64,000 nt of DNA from Nymphaea colorata (lineage: Eukaryota > Streptophyta > Magnoliopsida > Nymphaeales > Nymphaeaceae). The stretch covers positions 5,414,174 to 5,478,173 of the forward strand of contig NW_022204507.1 of NCBI RefSeq assembly GCF_008831285.2. The letters are read 5' to 3'. Of this stretch, positions 1-10,070 are shown one piece after another (the stretch's first letter is position 1; every line of letters begins with the position of its first letter). Both the position numbers and the translations under genes were made by a program. Below the pieces are notes generated by a model. That model ran no database searches. It was not told where the DNA came from and was given only the letters and a program-made list of their open reading frames with translations.

Positions 1-1461
1 GCTGCAGCCTTCAAGAAAGAAAAGTCTGAATATCCCAAGAATAAAGGGGTAATGGACAGAGCTAGTGGCAGTAGTAGTGGCACCAAAAACAAACATCCTG
101 GATGGGGGTACGATAGAAAATTCACCCCATTACAATAGAGTTATGAAGAGGTCATGCATATGCTAATCGACAGAGGTACTTTGTTCCTCCCAAAAGTCTC
201 CAACCCCCCACCAATGATGGGGAAAAACAAAGAGCAATTCTGCAAATTTCATCGCGCTCCAGGACATGATACAGAAGACTACCTTGTACTTAAAAATATT
301 GTGCAAGATGCAGTTGACAAAGAAATAATCAAAGAGGTCAGTGAACAACCCGACATTCTCAAGAATCCTTTTCCTAAACATGGCAAAGGAATAGTTTCGA
401 TGGTCAGATTTTCAACAGGTCGTCAAATTATGGTGACAAACAAAAGGGATACAGCGTCCCTGGATTTCTTTGGATTGCTTTTCAAACATGATAAAGGATC
501 CATCAATGCACAAACCGGACTGGTTAAACAAGACCATTTGACAGAGATTGATCAGAAATCACAAGTGTGCGACCCTGAACCATTGGAATCCATTTTCAAT
601 GAATTGGACCCCTTACCTAAAGTCAAGAAGGGAGGGTTTAGCCCTAACAGGAGGAATGAATGGGCTTTTGAACTATGTGAAGATAGTCCGATCATATTCT
701 CTGATAAAGATCTACCAACTGGAGGTGCATCGCACAATGACGCCTTGCACATAGTGGTAGAGACAAGGGGCACCAGAGTCTCCCACGTTTTAATTGATGG
801 TGGAGCAAGCCTGAACATCTATCCACAACAAACAGCTCGTGAGTTGGGCATAAGACAGGCCGACTATACTCCATCCACAATTTTCATCCATGGATATGAC
901 GGGACAGGACAACCATGCCTAGGAAGCATATGTCTGGATTTGAATATTTCTGATACGTATCATCGAGTTTTATTTCATGTGGTGGATATAGAACCCTCCT
1001 TCAACTTGTTGCTTGGCACGCCATGGATCCATGCTACCAATGCAGTTCCCTCCACTCTACATCAGTGTGTCAAATGGACTCACAACGGGAATTCTATAAC
1101 CATCTATGCAGAGGATAGGGAAAGTCGGCTTGTACACCTAATGATTCTGGTACCAACATATACAATTGAGCTACCCAGTATTCGAGTCTGCAAAGAGAAA
1201 GAAATATCTCAAAGTCTTAGCAGATTGGCCATTCAGAAACCAAAGAAACAGGTATGGGTGAAAAAGGGTACCAAACCTGAAACAAGTTACAAAAGTCATC
1301 CGTTGTTGAAGAAATTCTGCCAGAATGAGAAAGGATTGGATTTACTCATACGCCATGGCTACCAGCCATTTACTGGCCTTGGCAAACATGAAAATGGAAT
1401 CTTGGAACCAGTTACCTTGACAGGACAACGAGGCGCTCAAGCCTTTGGGATGCCAAAGCTA
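1..1461 (+). pseudogene. gag C-terminus, aspartic protease and G-patch-like region of Tat element (broken)
   Basis: Frame 1 is open from base 1 except for TAG at 136-138. Counting residues from the ATG at 154, residues 30-43 carry a gag knuckle-like CKFH...GH...Y motif; related elements usually have Cys where this copy has Tyr43 (codon 280-282). The protease core is VLIDGGASLNI with catalytic Asp215, and its second conserved block is LLLGTPWI at 286-292. Residues about 396-427 (GYQPFTGLGKHENG) resemble the G-patch placed after the protease in Tat/Ogre elements. The protein would process the polyprotein inside virus-like particles. The frame closes with TGA at 1462-1464. The +1 frame stays open for about 80 nt more (to a TGA near 1544) and reads like coding sequence, so a small frameshift near 1440-1460 is possible. 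Confidence 0.85.
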
Positions 1462-1700
1462 TGAAAAAGTGGATGTTGAGGATTTCAAGCCAGTACCTTT
1501 CGTCAAGAGCAATACCATAGGTGGATGTTCACCATCAATTTGAATCAACAAATCCGTCATCATTTTGTCATTTTGTTGTCATTGTACTCAAATAGACCAA
1601 GTGTCTTCATTTTGTAATACCTTCAAAAATACAATAACAAATGCAAATTACTTCCATATACAATGTCTCAAATTTCATCTAACTTCTTTACAATCTTTAG
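1462..1700 (+). other. Stop-rich linker between protease and RT, possible Ogre/Tat-type intron
   Basis: This stretch has stops in frame 1 (1462 and 1477) and is much richer in T and A than the flanking coding DNA. It ends in a pyrimidine-rich run with a CTTTAG acceptor-like site (AG at 1699-1700). Coding resumes in frame 1 right after it, with ATG at 1702. Ogre elements are known to carry an intron between protease and RT/RNase H that restores one reading frame on splicing. A donor is not certain; ATAG|GTGGAT near 1520 is one weak candidate. The alternative is simple decay of an inter-domain spacer. Confidence 0.4.
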
Positions 1701-1701
1701 G

Positions 1702-2730
1702 ATGGCATCTGAGGATCAAACATCAAAAGCCTTTAAGGAGATAAATCCAGAACTCACTGAGGCCGAATGTCCAGAGTTCATCCAAATGAGAAAGCAAGAT
1801 CAACTGTCACCTCAGATTAATGATCCGATTGAGGAAATTAACATTGGCACAGAAGAGAGTCCAAAGATTTTGTAAATTGGAACAAGTCTCTCAGCAGAAG
1901 AAAGAAAAGAGTTGATAGACTTCCTCAAAAAGCATCAAGAAGCCTTTGCGTGGACTTATGAGGACATGCCAGGACTTGATACAAAATTAGTCGAGCATCG
2001 ACTACCATTGAAACCAGAATGCAAGCCAATCAAACAAAAGTTGAGGAAACTAGACCCTCATCTTCAGGGGCAAGTTAAGGAAGGCCTGGAAGACCTACTA
2101 AAGGCAGGGTTCATCCGAACAATCGACTACCCTGAATGGTTAGCAAACATTATGGTAGTCCCAAAGAAAAATGACAAAATTTGGCTCTGCATCGATTTCA
2201 GAGATTTGAATAAGGCTACACCAAAGGATGACTACCTACTTCCAAACATTGACTTGTTGGTAGACAGTCTTGCAGGTCACGCTATGTTCTCCTTTATGGA
2301 TGGATATTCTGGTTATAACCAAATTAAGTTTGCAGCTCAAGATCAAGCCAAAACATCATTTACAACCCCATGGGGTACCTTCTGCTATACAGTAATGCCA
2401 TTTGGTTTGAAGAACGCTGGGGCAACATATCAAAGGGCTATGGCAGCTATTTTTCATGACCAAATGCATCAAATCATAGATGCATATGTAGATGATCTAC
2501 TAATTAAGTCAAAAACAAGGGAGAATCACATCAACATTCTTTCTCAAGTTTTTGATAGACTCTTACAATACAAACTTAGATTGAATCCACAAAAATGTGT
2601 ATTTGGTGTGGAATCCAATAAGCTTTTGGGATTTATGGTCAGCAAAAAGGGAATCGAGATGGATCCTTCCAAAGCAAAGGCGATCACCGAAATGTCACCC
2701 CCAACAAATCTTAAAGAGCTACGCAACTTG
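1702..2730 (+). pseudogene. Reverse transcriptase domain of Tat element (nonsense-interrupted)
   Basis: This is the RNA/DNA-dependent DNA polymerase that copies the element's RNA. An acidic leader (1702-1872) is followed by TAA at 1873-1875, then the typical pre-RT segment with AEERKELIDFLKKHQEAFAW and MPGLD. Numbering from codon 1912, RT blocks are visible in order: WLCIDFRDLNKATPKDDY (91-108), the first catalytic Asp in FSFMDGYSGYNQI (Asp130), MPFGLKNAGATYQR (162-175) and the YVDD active site (192-195, bases 2485-2496). The polymerase core is complete and its catalytic aspartates are intact. The frame is closed by TAA at 2731-2733 and reading continues in the same frame into RNase H. The codon at 1912 is TTG inside the domain, not a real start. 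Confidence 0.93.
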
Positions 2731-2733
2731 TAA

Positions 2734-3741
2734 GGCAGAATTCAGTCAATCAGAAGGTTTATATCTAATCTCGCCATGAGGTGCGAACCCTTCAACCATT
2801 TACTGCGGAAAGGAGTCAAATTTGAATGGGGGCATGAATGTCAAGCCTCATTCGAAAAGATCAAGAAGTATCTTCTTTGCCCACCAATTTTAGAACCTTC
2901 AATTTTAGGGGAACCTCTACTCCTTTACATCACAGTTAACGATTCAGCCTGTGGTGGATTTCTGGCTGAATATAAAGAAGGATGTCGAATAGAACATGCC
3001 ATTTATTACATCAGTAAGACATTTGTGCAGTATGAAAAGAACTACTCGCACATAGAAAAAACTTGCTTAGCCTTGGTGTGGATGTGTCAAAAATTAAGGC
3101 ATTATCTATTGGCTTGTGAAGTTAAAATTTTATGCAAACTTAATCCACTCAAATATATCCTCGAACAGCCATTTCTGAATGGAAGGATAGCAAAGTGGCA
3201 GATTTTGCTGATGCAATATGATTTGGAATATGTGTCACAAAAATCAATCAAGGGGCAAGCCATTGCAGACCAATTGGCAGATTTTCCTCTATATGAAGAA
3301 ATTAGAACAAATGATGATTTTTCAGATGAGCAAATCCTGACGATTGAACTAGAGCCGATTTGGGAGATGTACTTTGATGGATCTAAGAGCACAACTGGGG
3401 CAGGCATTGGGATACTTTTCATTACACCAGAAAGGGAAATGATTCCTTACTCTCTCAAATTGAATTTTTCCTGCACGCATAATATGGCAGAGTATGAGGC
3501 CCTAATCCAAGGACTCAAAATGTTGCTCAAATTTAAAGTGCAGAGAGTTCGCATTTTTGGAGATTCTCTCTTAGCTATCAGTCAGGTCAATGGAGATTAG
3601 CAAGTCAAAGATCAAAAATTGATCCCATATCAAGAGTTAGCAGCTTCCCTCTTAAGACAGTTCGAGGAATGTCAACTCTTACATGTCAAAAGAGAATTTA
3701 ACCCAATAGCAGATGGTTTAGCCAGTTTAGGCTCTACCATT
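2734..3741 (+). pseudogene. Tandem RNase H domains: gypsy RNase H plus second (archaeal-like) RNase H
   Basis: The domains degrade the RNA strand during reverse transcription. Numbering from the ATG at 2776, the first RNase H spans roughly residues 45-170: Asp56 in YITVNDSACGGFL, Glu94 in YSHIEKTCLAL, then KLNPLKYIL. In relatives this last motif normally has Asp where Asn123 (codon 3142-3144) stands, so the first domain probably lacks a catalytic acid. The second RNase H starts at WEMYFDGSKS with Asp201, Glu239 in NMAEYEAL and Asp263 in IFGDSLLA. TAG at 3598-3600 interrupts it, and the rest continues in frame to REFNPIADGLASLG, whose Asp is the fourth acidic site. Two RNase H domains before integrase define the Tat lineage. 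Confidence 0.9.
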
Positions 3742-5097
3742 GCCTTCAAACCTGGAGAATCTATCAGATCTTTTGAAGTTGGAAGACTCGAACAACCATC
3801 TTTTGTCATATCAGAACAGGTGTTGCAAGCAGAAAGTAGAGAAACATCATGGTATCAGAACATCAAGGATTTTCTCCAAACTGGAACACTTCCACCAGAA
3901 ATGTCTCGAAAAGAGCAAAGAGTTTTGAGACACATGTCTTCAAGATATTTCATTCTAGTCGACATCCTATACAAAAGAGGATTCAGCACAGAATATGCTA
4001 GATGTCTCGATGCAAATGAGGCATTAGAAGTCATTCAAGAAGCCCATGAAGGAATTTGTGGGGGACATGTAGGGTATCAGACCCTCGTCAAGCAGATAGT
4101 CAGAGTAGGGTACTATTGGCCCACAATGCAAAGAGACTGTCATCAATTTGTCAAGAAATGCATCAAATATCAGTTGCATGTACCATCAATTCATGCTCCA
4201 GCAGCGTACCTTCATTCGGTCAGCTCACCATGGCCATTCTCCATGTGGGCCTTCGACGTAGTCGGTCCAATCAATCCACCTACCTCAAATGGACACAGGT
4301 ATTTTCTTGCAGCTACAGATTACTTCACCAAATGGGTGGAAGCGATCACTTTAAAAACATTCGAAGAACAACACATAGTATCCTTCATTCACAAAAATCT
4401 TTTGTGTAGATTTGGCATCCCGCATCATATCGTTTCTGATAACGGTACTCATTTCAAAAATGAGAAAATGCGCAATCTCTGCTACAAACACAAAATACAA
4501 CATCACTTTTCTGCCCCATATTACCCTCAAGGTAATGGTCAGGCAGAAGCAACCAACAAGTTTTTGATTCGTGTCTTAGAAAGGACTGTTGAAACAGGCC
4601 GAGATTGGCACGAGAAAATGCACAATGCACTTTGGGCGTATCGAACCACAATTCGGACACCCACCAATACTACACCAGCAGAATTAGTTTATGAAACGGA
4701 AATTGTCCTTCCATTACATGTCCAAAAACCAGCAATGAAATTTGCTGCTCTCATTGAACTCCCAATTAGCAAATATCAAAAAAAGAGACTTGCTCAATTA
4801 GACCTCTTAGACGAGAAAAGGCTACAAGCGGCAGAGCATGCCGAAGTCTATCGTAAGAGAGTCGCCCGACATTATGCCAAATCAGTCATTGAAAGAAAAT
4901 TTCAGGTAAATGATCTTGTTTTAAGATCCATAGTTCCACTCAGGAGTAGACCCAAAGGAAAATGGGCACCGAACTGGGAAGGACCATATGTTGTCAAAGA
5001 GGTTCTACCTCACAATTCTTATCGACTGATTGATGCCGATGGGGTTAAAATCCCCGATCCAATTAATGCTTTGCATCTCAAAAAATTCTATACTTGA
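3742..5097 (+). pseudogene. Integrase domain of Tat element
   Basis: The enzyme inserts the cDNA into host DNA. Numbering from codon 3619, the N-terminal zinc-binding region has His143, His150 and Cys181, but the position expected to be the last Cys of the C-x2-C pair is Tyr184 (codon 4168-4170), so zinc binding is probably impaired. The catalytic DDE triad is visible: Asp213 in WAFDVVGPI, Asp274 in IVSDNGTHF and Glu310 in PQGNGQAEATNK. The C-terminal region has a GPY/F-type module (NWEGPYVVKEV) and ends at HLKKFYT with TGA at 5095-5097. No chromodomain follows. This reading frame is open to the end, but it belongs to a polyprotein broken upstream. Confidence 0.93.
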
Positions 5098-6136
5098 ATT
5101 TGCAATTCAAAAAAATTTCAAAATAGTTGTGCTTTGATAAGCACGTTTGTAACAATTTTCGAACCAACTAAGGGGCATGGTATCCCTTAGGGAAAAGTTT
5201 AAAAAATGCATCAAAATTTTCAAACTCAACCCATGTCTTGAGGACAATTGCAAGGGCATCGTCTTGAAATATGCAAGAAATTTCACACACATTGAGGGAC
5301 TAATGTATAACAATTAATGTTGGTCCCGACAATCGGCATTTGTAAAGGTCCAGCATGAGATGCCATAAGAAAAAGTCTTGTCACCTAAAAGACCTTGGCA
5401 AGATGCTAGAAAAAGATATCAAACGAAATGAGTTGAGCAATGAGCTCGGGGTGAGTGTAGTTGTTCATCTGGTTCAAAGCTCAGCAGGCGCGGGTGGGCA
5501 TATGACCTATGCTTACGCCGTGAAGCTAAAAAGAAATCCATGAACATTTTGCTTATATTAAGTCTCCTAAAGCCTTCTGAATTCGAGCAAGTAAGTCCGG
5601 GGAGTGTTTTACATTTGGTACCCTGAGGCCAACTGGTCTAGGAGTTACCGGCCCAAAGCTTGTTACAAGGGTTCAGAAGAAAGCCCGATAGACTTGATAT
5701 TACAGAAAGCAAACTACACAAAACCGCCAAAGCGGTGGAACTCCGTAGTAGCTTTTGGGGTGGTGAGGAATTTCTCCCAAGAGTGAAGGGTGGCTCAAAA
5801 AGAAAATCAAAATTCAAAAGCAAAAGCGAGTATGTGAAAAACTAAGTAAAAGGAGAGAAAAAGCACTTGCCAATGATTTAGAAGGCATCGAGGGCAAATT
5901 TCTCCAAGCATCAAATGCAAAAACTTTCACAATTACAAAATTTTTCAACCAACATTAATTCATCTACAAAGTCTCCAATGAGATGGAGAAAAATCTTCTT
6001 GTTTCAGGTCTATGCCTAGCGTTTCCCCTCGAGCGAGGATGGTTCAAGATCATTTGAAAAATGGATTTTCCAAATGATTTGCAAAAATTTGGTGTGTGAA
6101 TCTTTGCTATTAAGCAAATTATTCAATTTGCTTAAC
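5098..6136 (+). other. Non-coding 3' region between integrase and polypurine tract
   Basis: About 1.04 kb lies between the integrase stop and the polypurine tract. The frames here give only short, compositionally odd peptides (for example near 5355-5543 and 5604-5845), none with a recognisable domain. A long untranslated stretch before the 3' LTR is usual in Tat elements and sometimes holds an extra ORF. I see no convincing one in this copy. Confidence 0.7.
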
Positions 6137-6142
6137 AGCAAA
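6103..6142 (+). repeat. 18-bp inverted repeat (hairpin) overlapping the polypurine tract
   Basis: The left arm (6103-6120, TTTGCTATTAAGCAAATT) pairs with the right arm (6125-6142) at 17 of 18 positions around a 4-base ATTC loop. The only mismatch is A at 6109 opposite C. The right arm runs into the first purines of the polypurine tract, so the fold would sit at the plus-strand priming site in the element RNA. Confidence 0.8.
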
Positions 6143-6150
6143 GAGGGGCA
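6137..6150 (+). promoter_or_regulatory. Polypurine tract (plus-strand primer site)
   Basis: AGCAAAGAGGGGCA lies directly before the LTR start. Such a purine run resists RNase H and primes plus-strand DNA synthesis in LTR retroelements. Its position 2 bp before the inferred LTR edge supports both calls. Confidence 0.8.
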
Positions 6151-7530
6151 TCTATTAACACCCCAAATTTTTCAACATCAAAATTGAAGCAATGTGAAAA
6201 TTTCACAAAAGAATTGTGAAAATTTGCAATTTCAAAGCCAATTTCGAATCTAAAGAACAATTAGATTCAAATCGTGAATTTAACCCGAGACACGAATCCC
6301 AATGCAGGATTACGAGTCCAAATCCAATTGTAAATGTCATTTGAAATCCAAATCCAATTGCAAAATGCAAATTTTGACTTAGATCCAAGAATTGGATCTA
6401 ATTCAGTCTAAAATGGTACGTGGGACCCACCTGTGGGCCCCACCTAGCCCATGTGGTCAGGAGCCCCCCAGGGGCCATGCCCCCTCCATGTCAAAAAAAT
6501 AATAAATAAATATTTTCTCTCAAATTAATTGAAGAAAAGTCATTTTCAAGAAGAAATAAAGGAGAAACCTAGGAAAAGAGAGACATTTATGTCTCTCTCT
6601 CTTCTTTAACTAGGTCCTCCTTAAAGAAAAAATTCATTTTCAAGGAAGTAATTACTAGACTGGTCAAACTCACATAACCTACTTAATCCAAGTAGGTTTG
6701 ACCCGGGTGCACTCAAATGTGGTGCCAATTCCAGCTAGGTTCGGTCACCACGGGCTCCACACAGTCAAAACGTAAGTCTGTCTGATGATCCAATTAATGG
6801 ACGAAAATAGACTTTGACCGAACCAAACCCACTTTGACTAAACTCAGTCAAAGTACAATTTAGCTCAATTAAGAGCTTTCTTGACCTAAATTTATCAAAT
6901 TACCTCAAATAAAGTCAAACTACTTGCAAATGAGCTTTGACTTTGGTCAATTGGTCGAAATTGATCAACTTGGATAATTTTGCCCTTCTGCGGTCAACTT
7001 AAGATTAAAAAGCCTAAAATGGTTTATGAAAGACAAATAAACATTTGAATTTGTTAAATGCATAAATCAAATACCAAATTTAAATTGAATTTCTCAAGTG
7101 AAAGTTTGATTCAGTTGAAATCCATTTTCAATCAAGTTTTGGACGAAAATACCCTTTTCGATCCAAATTTGATAAAATTTTTAAATTTTATTAAAATTTA
7201 AATTGAATTATCATAATTCAATGGAATTTGGAGCTTAGTAACTATGTTTTAACCTTATAAGCTCCATTTCAAACAAAAAATAAATAAAAGGTACAAAATA
7301 AGGGCAAAACCTTGTGCAAGGGCATTTTTGTCCAAAATTTTGGTCAAAATGGTCACCTAGGTCTGAACCCATGTTGACCAAACCTAGCCCAGCCCACCTA
7401 GCTCATGGAAATGAGCTGAGAAATGGTCAATTAGAGCCTTTAAAGCCTATTTAACTCATTTTACAAGTCCCCAAGGTCTTAAGCAAGTTCCCAATGTGAG
7501 TTAAGAAGGTGGTTGAACCCACCTCCTCCT

Positions 7531-7539
7531 CTATATAAA
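7531..7539 (+). promoter_or_regulatory. LTR TATA box
   Basis: CTATATAAA lies after a CT-rich tract (CCTCCTCCT) about 1.38 kb into the LTR. Position and sequence fit the U3 promoter, with transcription (start of R) expected about 25-35 bp downstream, near 7565. Confidence 0.7.
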
Positions 7540-7911
7540 CCTCCCCTTGGCCACTAAGGGGGAGGACGAATTTGGGATCATTCTATCAAATTGCTGCAGC
7601 CAAGGAGCTAGGAGGGAGAACTCAAGGAAGAGAGAAGAGGTTCGTCCAAGCCCTCTTTCCCTTTTTCTCCCATTCTCTTCTTCACTTTCTTCTATTCTCT
7701 CCATTGATTTTGCTAAGTTAGGGTGCTTAAGTGAACCCTTACTTAGGATTTTCGTGATGAGAAGCCCTCTTTATCACTCCAAATTCCAGCAAGCAAGCTA
7801 TTTCTTATTCTAGCTTTGCTAAGCTTGAATCCACGGTTGGATTCTTGCTTAGGATTGCTTGAGTTAGAAAGCAAGTGAAGACGAAGGACAAACATCAAGA
7901 CCGACCGCAAG

Positions 7912-7973
7912 GTAAGTGATCTTAACTCACTTCTCTTCTACTTTAGCTTATTGTTGATTTATTTTAATTCCAG
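7912..7973 (+). other. Candidate 62-nt intron in the retroelement leader
   Basis: A perfect plant donor CAAG|GTAAGT (GT at 7912) is followed by a T-rich stretch and the acceptor-like TTTTAATTCCAG (AG at 7972-7973). A CTTAAC branch-like motif lies near 7921. It is about 350 nt downstream of the predicted transcription start. If used, it would be a small 5'-leader intron. This is inference from motifs alone. Confidence 0.35.
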
Positions 7974-8500
7974 CAATTCGTGGGAGGGTTTATTTTCATT
8001 TGCTTACGGCTGGGAATGATGTGTAGCTAAGGGAAACCTACGCTTCAATGTACATGTTAATGCATAATGCATGCATATGTCGGTTTTTCTTAAATATGAA
8101 CCCAAGTATCAAATTTTGAAATGGGCCCCAAGGCCACGTCCCTTTCAAAGGAATCAACTTAATACCATTTTGAACTCCCTACTATGAGAGAATCCCACGG
8201 TAAGAGAGTGATTTTGCTACATCATGTATGATGAAAATGCCTATAAGGGATGGATATGTTTTTATGAATGTGATCCACCTTTGCATGGCGAAATGATGGA
8301 CGAATAAGCTTTAGTATTGTTTTATTTTCTTTCTTATTCACAGTCATTTTGATACATGTTTTTCAATTTAATTAATCAAGGGTAGTAAGGAAGATTTGAA
8401 ACAAGTTCTCAATCTTCCTACATAAAAGAACCCAGCCATGAATCATCATGATTCATGAGTCATGCGGTCCCTTGATAAAATTTCATTTTGAAAAGTAAGG

Positions 8501-8540
8501 TACATATATGTATACATTGTTATATATATACATATATGTA
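8501..8540. repeat. Paired 12-bp palindromes TACATATATGTA in the LTR
   Basis: The self-complementary 12-mer TACATATATGTA occurs at 8501-8512 and again at 8529-8540, with more alternating TA between. The stretch could form a cruciform or simply be AT-rich low-complexity DNA. Confidence 0.75.
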
Positions 8541-9967
8541 TCCGATTTCATGTCAAAAATTACATTCCTCCCTTAAAATCAGGTTGGAACATGTTTCCAA
8601 ACCAGTTTTTTAGGAAATGGGCCATTTTTATTGATTTTCCTAGTGCAAGACTATGAATCATTTTCATTTCATTTTTACTTAATTTCAGCAAATCCATACG
8701 TAAGATGTATGTATGTTGTTGAAATCAGATCATGTTTCATAGGAATTGGTTTAAGAATGTCAAAGTTTACATATTTGAAATACCAACTATCCTAGAATCA
8801 TCCAAAAGAGTTGACGATCTTATTACTATCGAATCTGGAATTTGAATCTATTTGAAAGACTTGTCATTTCCATCTAAGAAACAAGATATTTATTGGAATC
8901 AATGTCGACAATTTTCAGCTATTTAAATCAACACAATGTCTGATTTTTAGCTATTTTGAGACAAAAGTGGATGTCCTCCACTTCTCCCATCCATTTCAAA
9001 GATTTAACTTGACATCATTTATATATTTTCATCATTTTGATAATTTTATGTCAAGCCTCAAGCTTATGGACTACATCTCTAATTCATGTACTTAATCATA
9101 TAATGAGCACATATAGAGAAAGTCCTACATTTTAATCAATCTTCATGCATAGATTTTATGACGTGCAATATGGACTTTGAGAGATTATGAGGGAGTGAAG
9201 AAAGTATGTTTCATATGAATGAATCTTGAGGGATTATGAGAGAGAGAAGAATGAATGTTCCATATAGTTTCCATTCTCATTTCATGCATTAACTTTCACT
9301 CAAAATCAATAGCACCACATGCACATTCTCAAGAAATTAAGTGATTCAAATTTAAGTTGCAAAAAGTGACCAAGTCATATTGCAATGAGAATTTGTAAAC
9401 CTCACTTAACTTCAAAAGAAAACACAAGCAATGCATTCATAATCTTTTGGCCAAAGTGCATTTGAAAAACAACATGTTTTCTAACAATTTAGAACCTATG
9501 TTCTTTCAAAATAATGAATTATACAAATCACATGATTTGACAAAAGAAGAGTTCAAAATCAATTTTTATCATAAGATGATCGTCATCATCTAGAACAAAG
9601 AACTCAATTCCAAATCATCAAAAATCCTCAAGAATTATGTGTTTCAAATAACACCAAAACAAAGGTTTTTAAGCCAACTTGGAAACCCCAAATATTCAAA
9701 TTCATTTATTCAAAAAAATGAATTTCGATTCTTGAATCCAAAACCACAATGCATAAGCATACAGGACTTACATCAATAACTCATATATGATCCAAATGAT
9801 CCTTAGTCCTTTGTCTAATTACCCCCGTTAAAGGTGGCAGGAACGGTTGGACCTTGTACCGATGGGCGGATCCCTTTCCCTTGAAAATTTTCTCAAAACC
9901 CCAAATTTTAAAAGAATTTTGCTGACTCGCATTTTGACTTCCATGAAAGATGAGTGGGGTGCGAACA

Positions 9968-10056
9968 TATGCACACCTTTATACCTATTCAAATGAGATC
10001 AACTCCTTGTTATATCTTTGTTGATGATTAAATGATTTGAAATCATGAATACAACA
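9968..10056 (+). repeat. Diverged first monomer at the satellite/LTR edge
   Basis: The bases after the LTR resemble an A6 monomer but with many substitutions, whereas from 10057 (CATGGGTAGAAATGAGACC) the match to interior copies is close. Divergence at an array edge is expected where unequal exchange cannot homogenise the last unit. Confidence 0.6.
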
Positions 10057-10070
10057 TGGGTAGAAATGAG

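Larger units (their letters stand above)
1..9967 (+). mobile_element. Ty3/gypsy Tat/Ogre-type LTR retrotransposon, 5' part outside the window
   Basis: Domain order on the + strand is gag tail, protease, G-patch-like motif, RT, RNase H, second RNase H, integrase, long non-coding 3' region, polypurine tract and 3' LTR. The second RNase H between the gypsy RNase H and integrase, a protease with a D-G-G-A core, the G-patch-like stretch and an LTR near 4 kb are hallmarks of the Tat/Ogre lineage. No chromodomain follows the integrase, which also fits Tat. The 5' LTR, primer-binding site and most of gag lie upstream of the window. Five in-frame nonsense codons show it is inactive. Its right end abuts satellite DNA, so it inserted into or at the edge of the array. 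Confidence 0.93.
6153..9967 (+). mobile_element. 3' LTR of the Tat-type element (3815 bp)
   Basis: The left edge follows the polypurine tract and reads TATTAACACCCC; the expected terminal TG has become TA (6153-6154). The right edge reads GTGGGGTGCGAACA, a typical Tat-type LTR end, and the next bases belong to the satellite. Start and end fit a short inverted terminus (TGTT...AACA) with one change. Inside are a TATA box at 7531, a transcript-like region with a strong splice donor at 7912, two 12-bp palindromes near 8501-8540 and a G-rich terminal block (9820-9967). There is no credible coding region. The 5' LTR needed for dating is outside the window. Confidence 0.88.

Noticed and set aside
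5355-5845. Several 60-codon frames in the 3' non-coding region of the Tat element
   Set aside because: They overlap each other in different frames and resemble nothing known. Tat elements can carry an extra ORF here, but none is convincing.
7547-7813. 88-codon frame just after the LTR TATA box
   Set aside because: It begins at TTG rather than ATG, at or before the expected transcription start, and is low-complexity (Ser/Leu/Phe-rich). Treated as leader sequence.
8501-8540. Terminal inverted repeats of a MITE inside the Tat LTR
   Set aside because: The palindromes are simple alternating AT sequence without a target duplication or defined ends.
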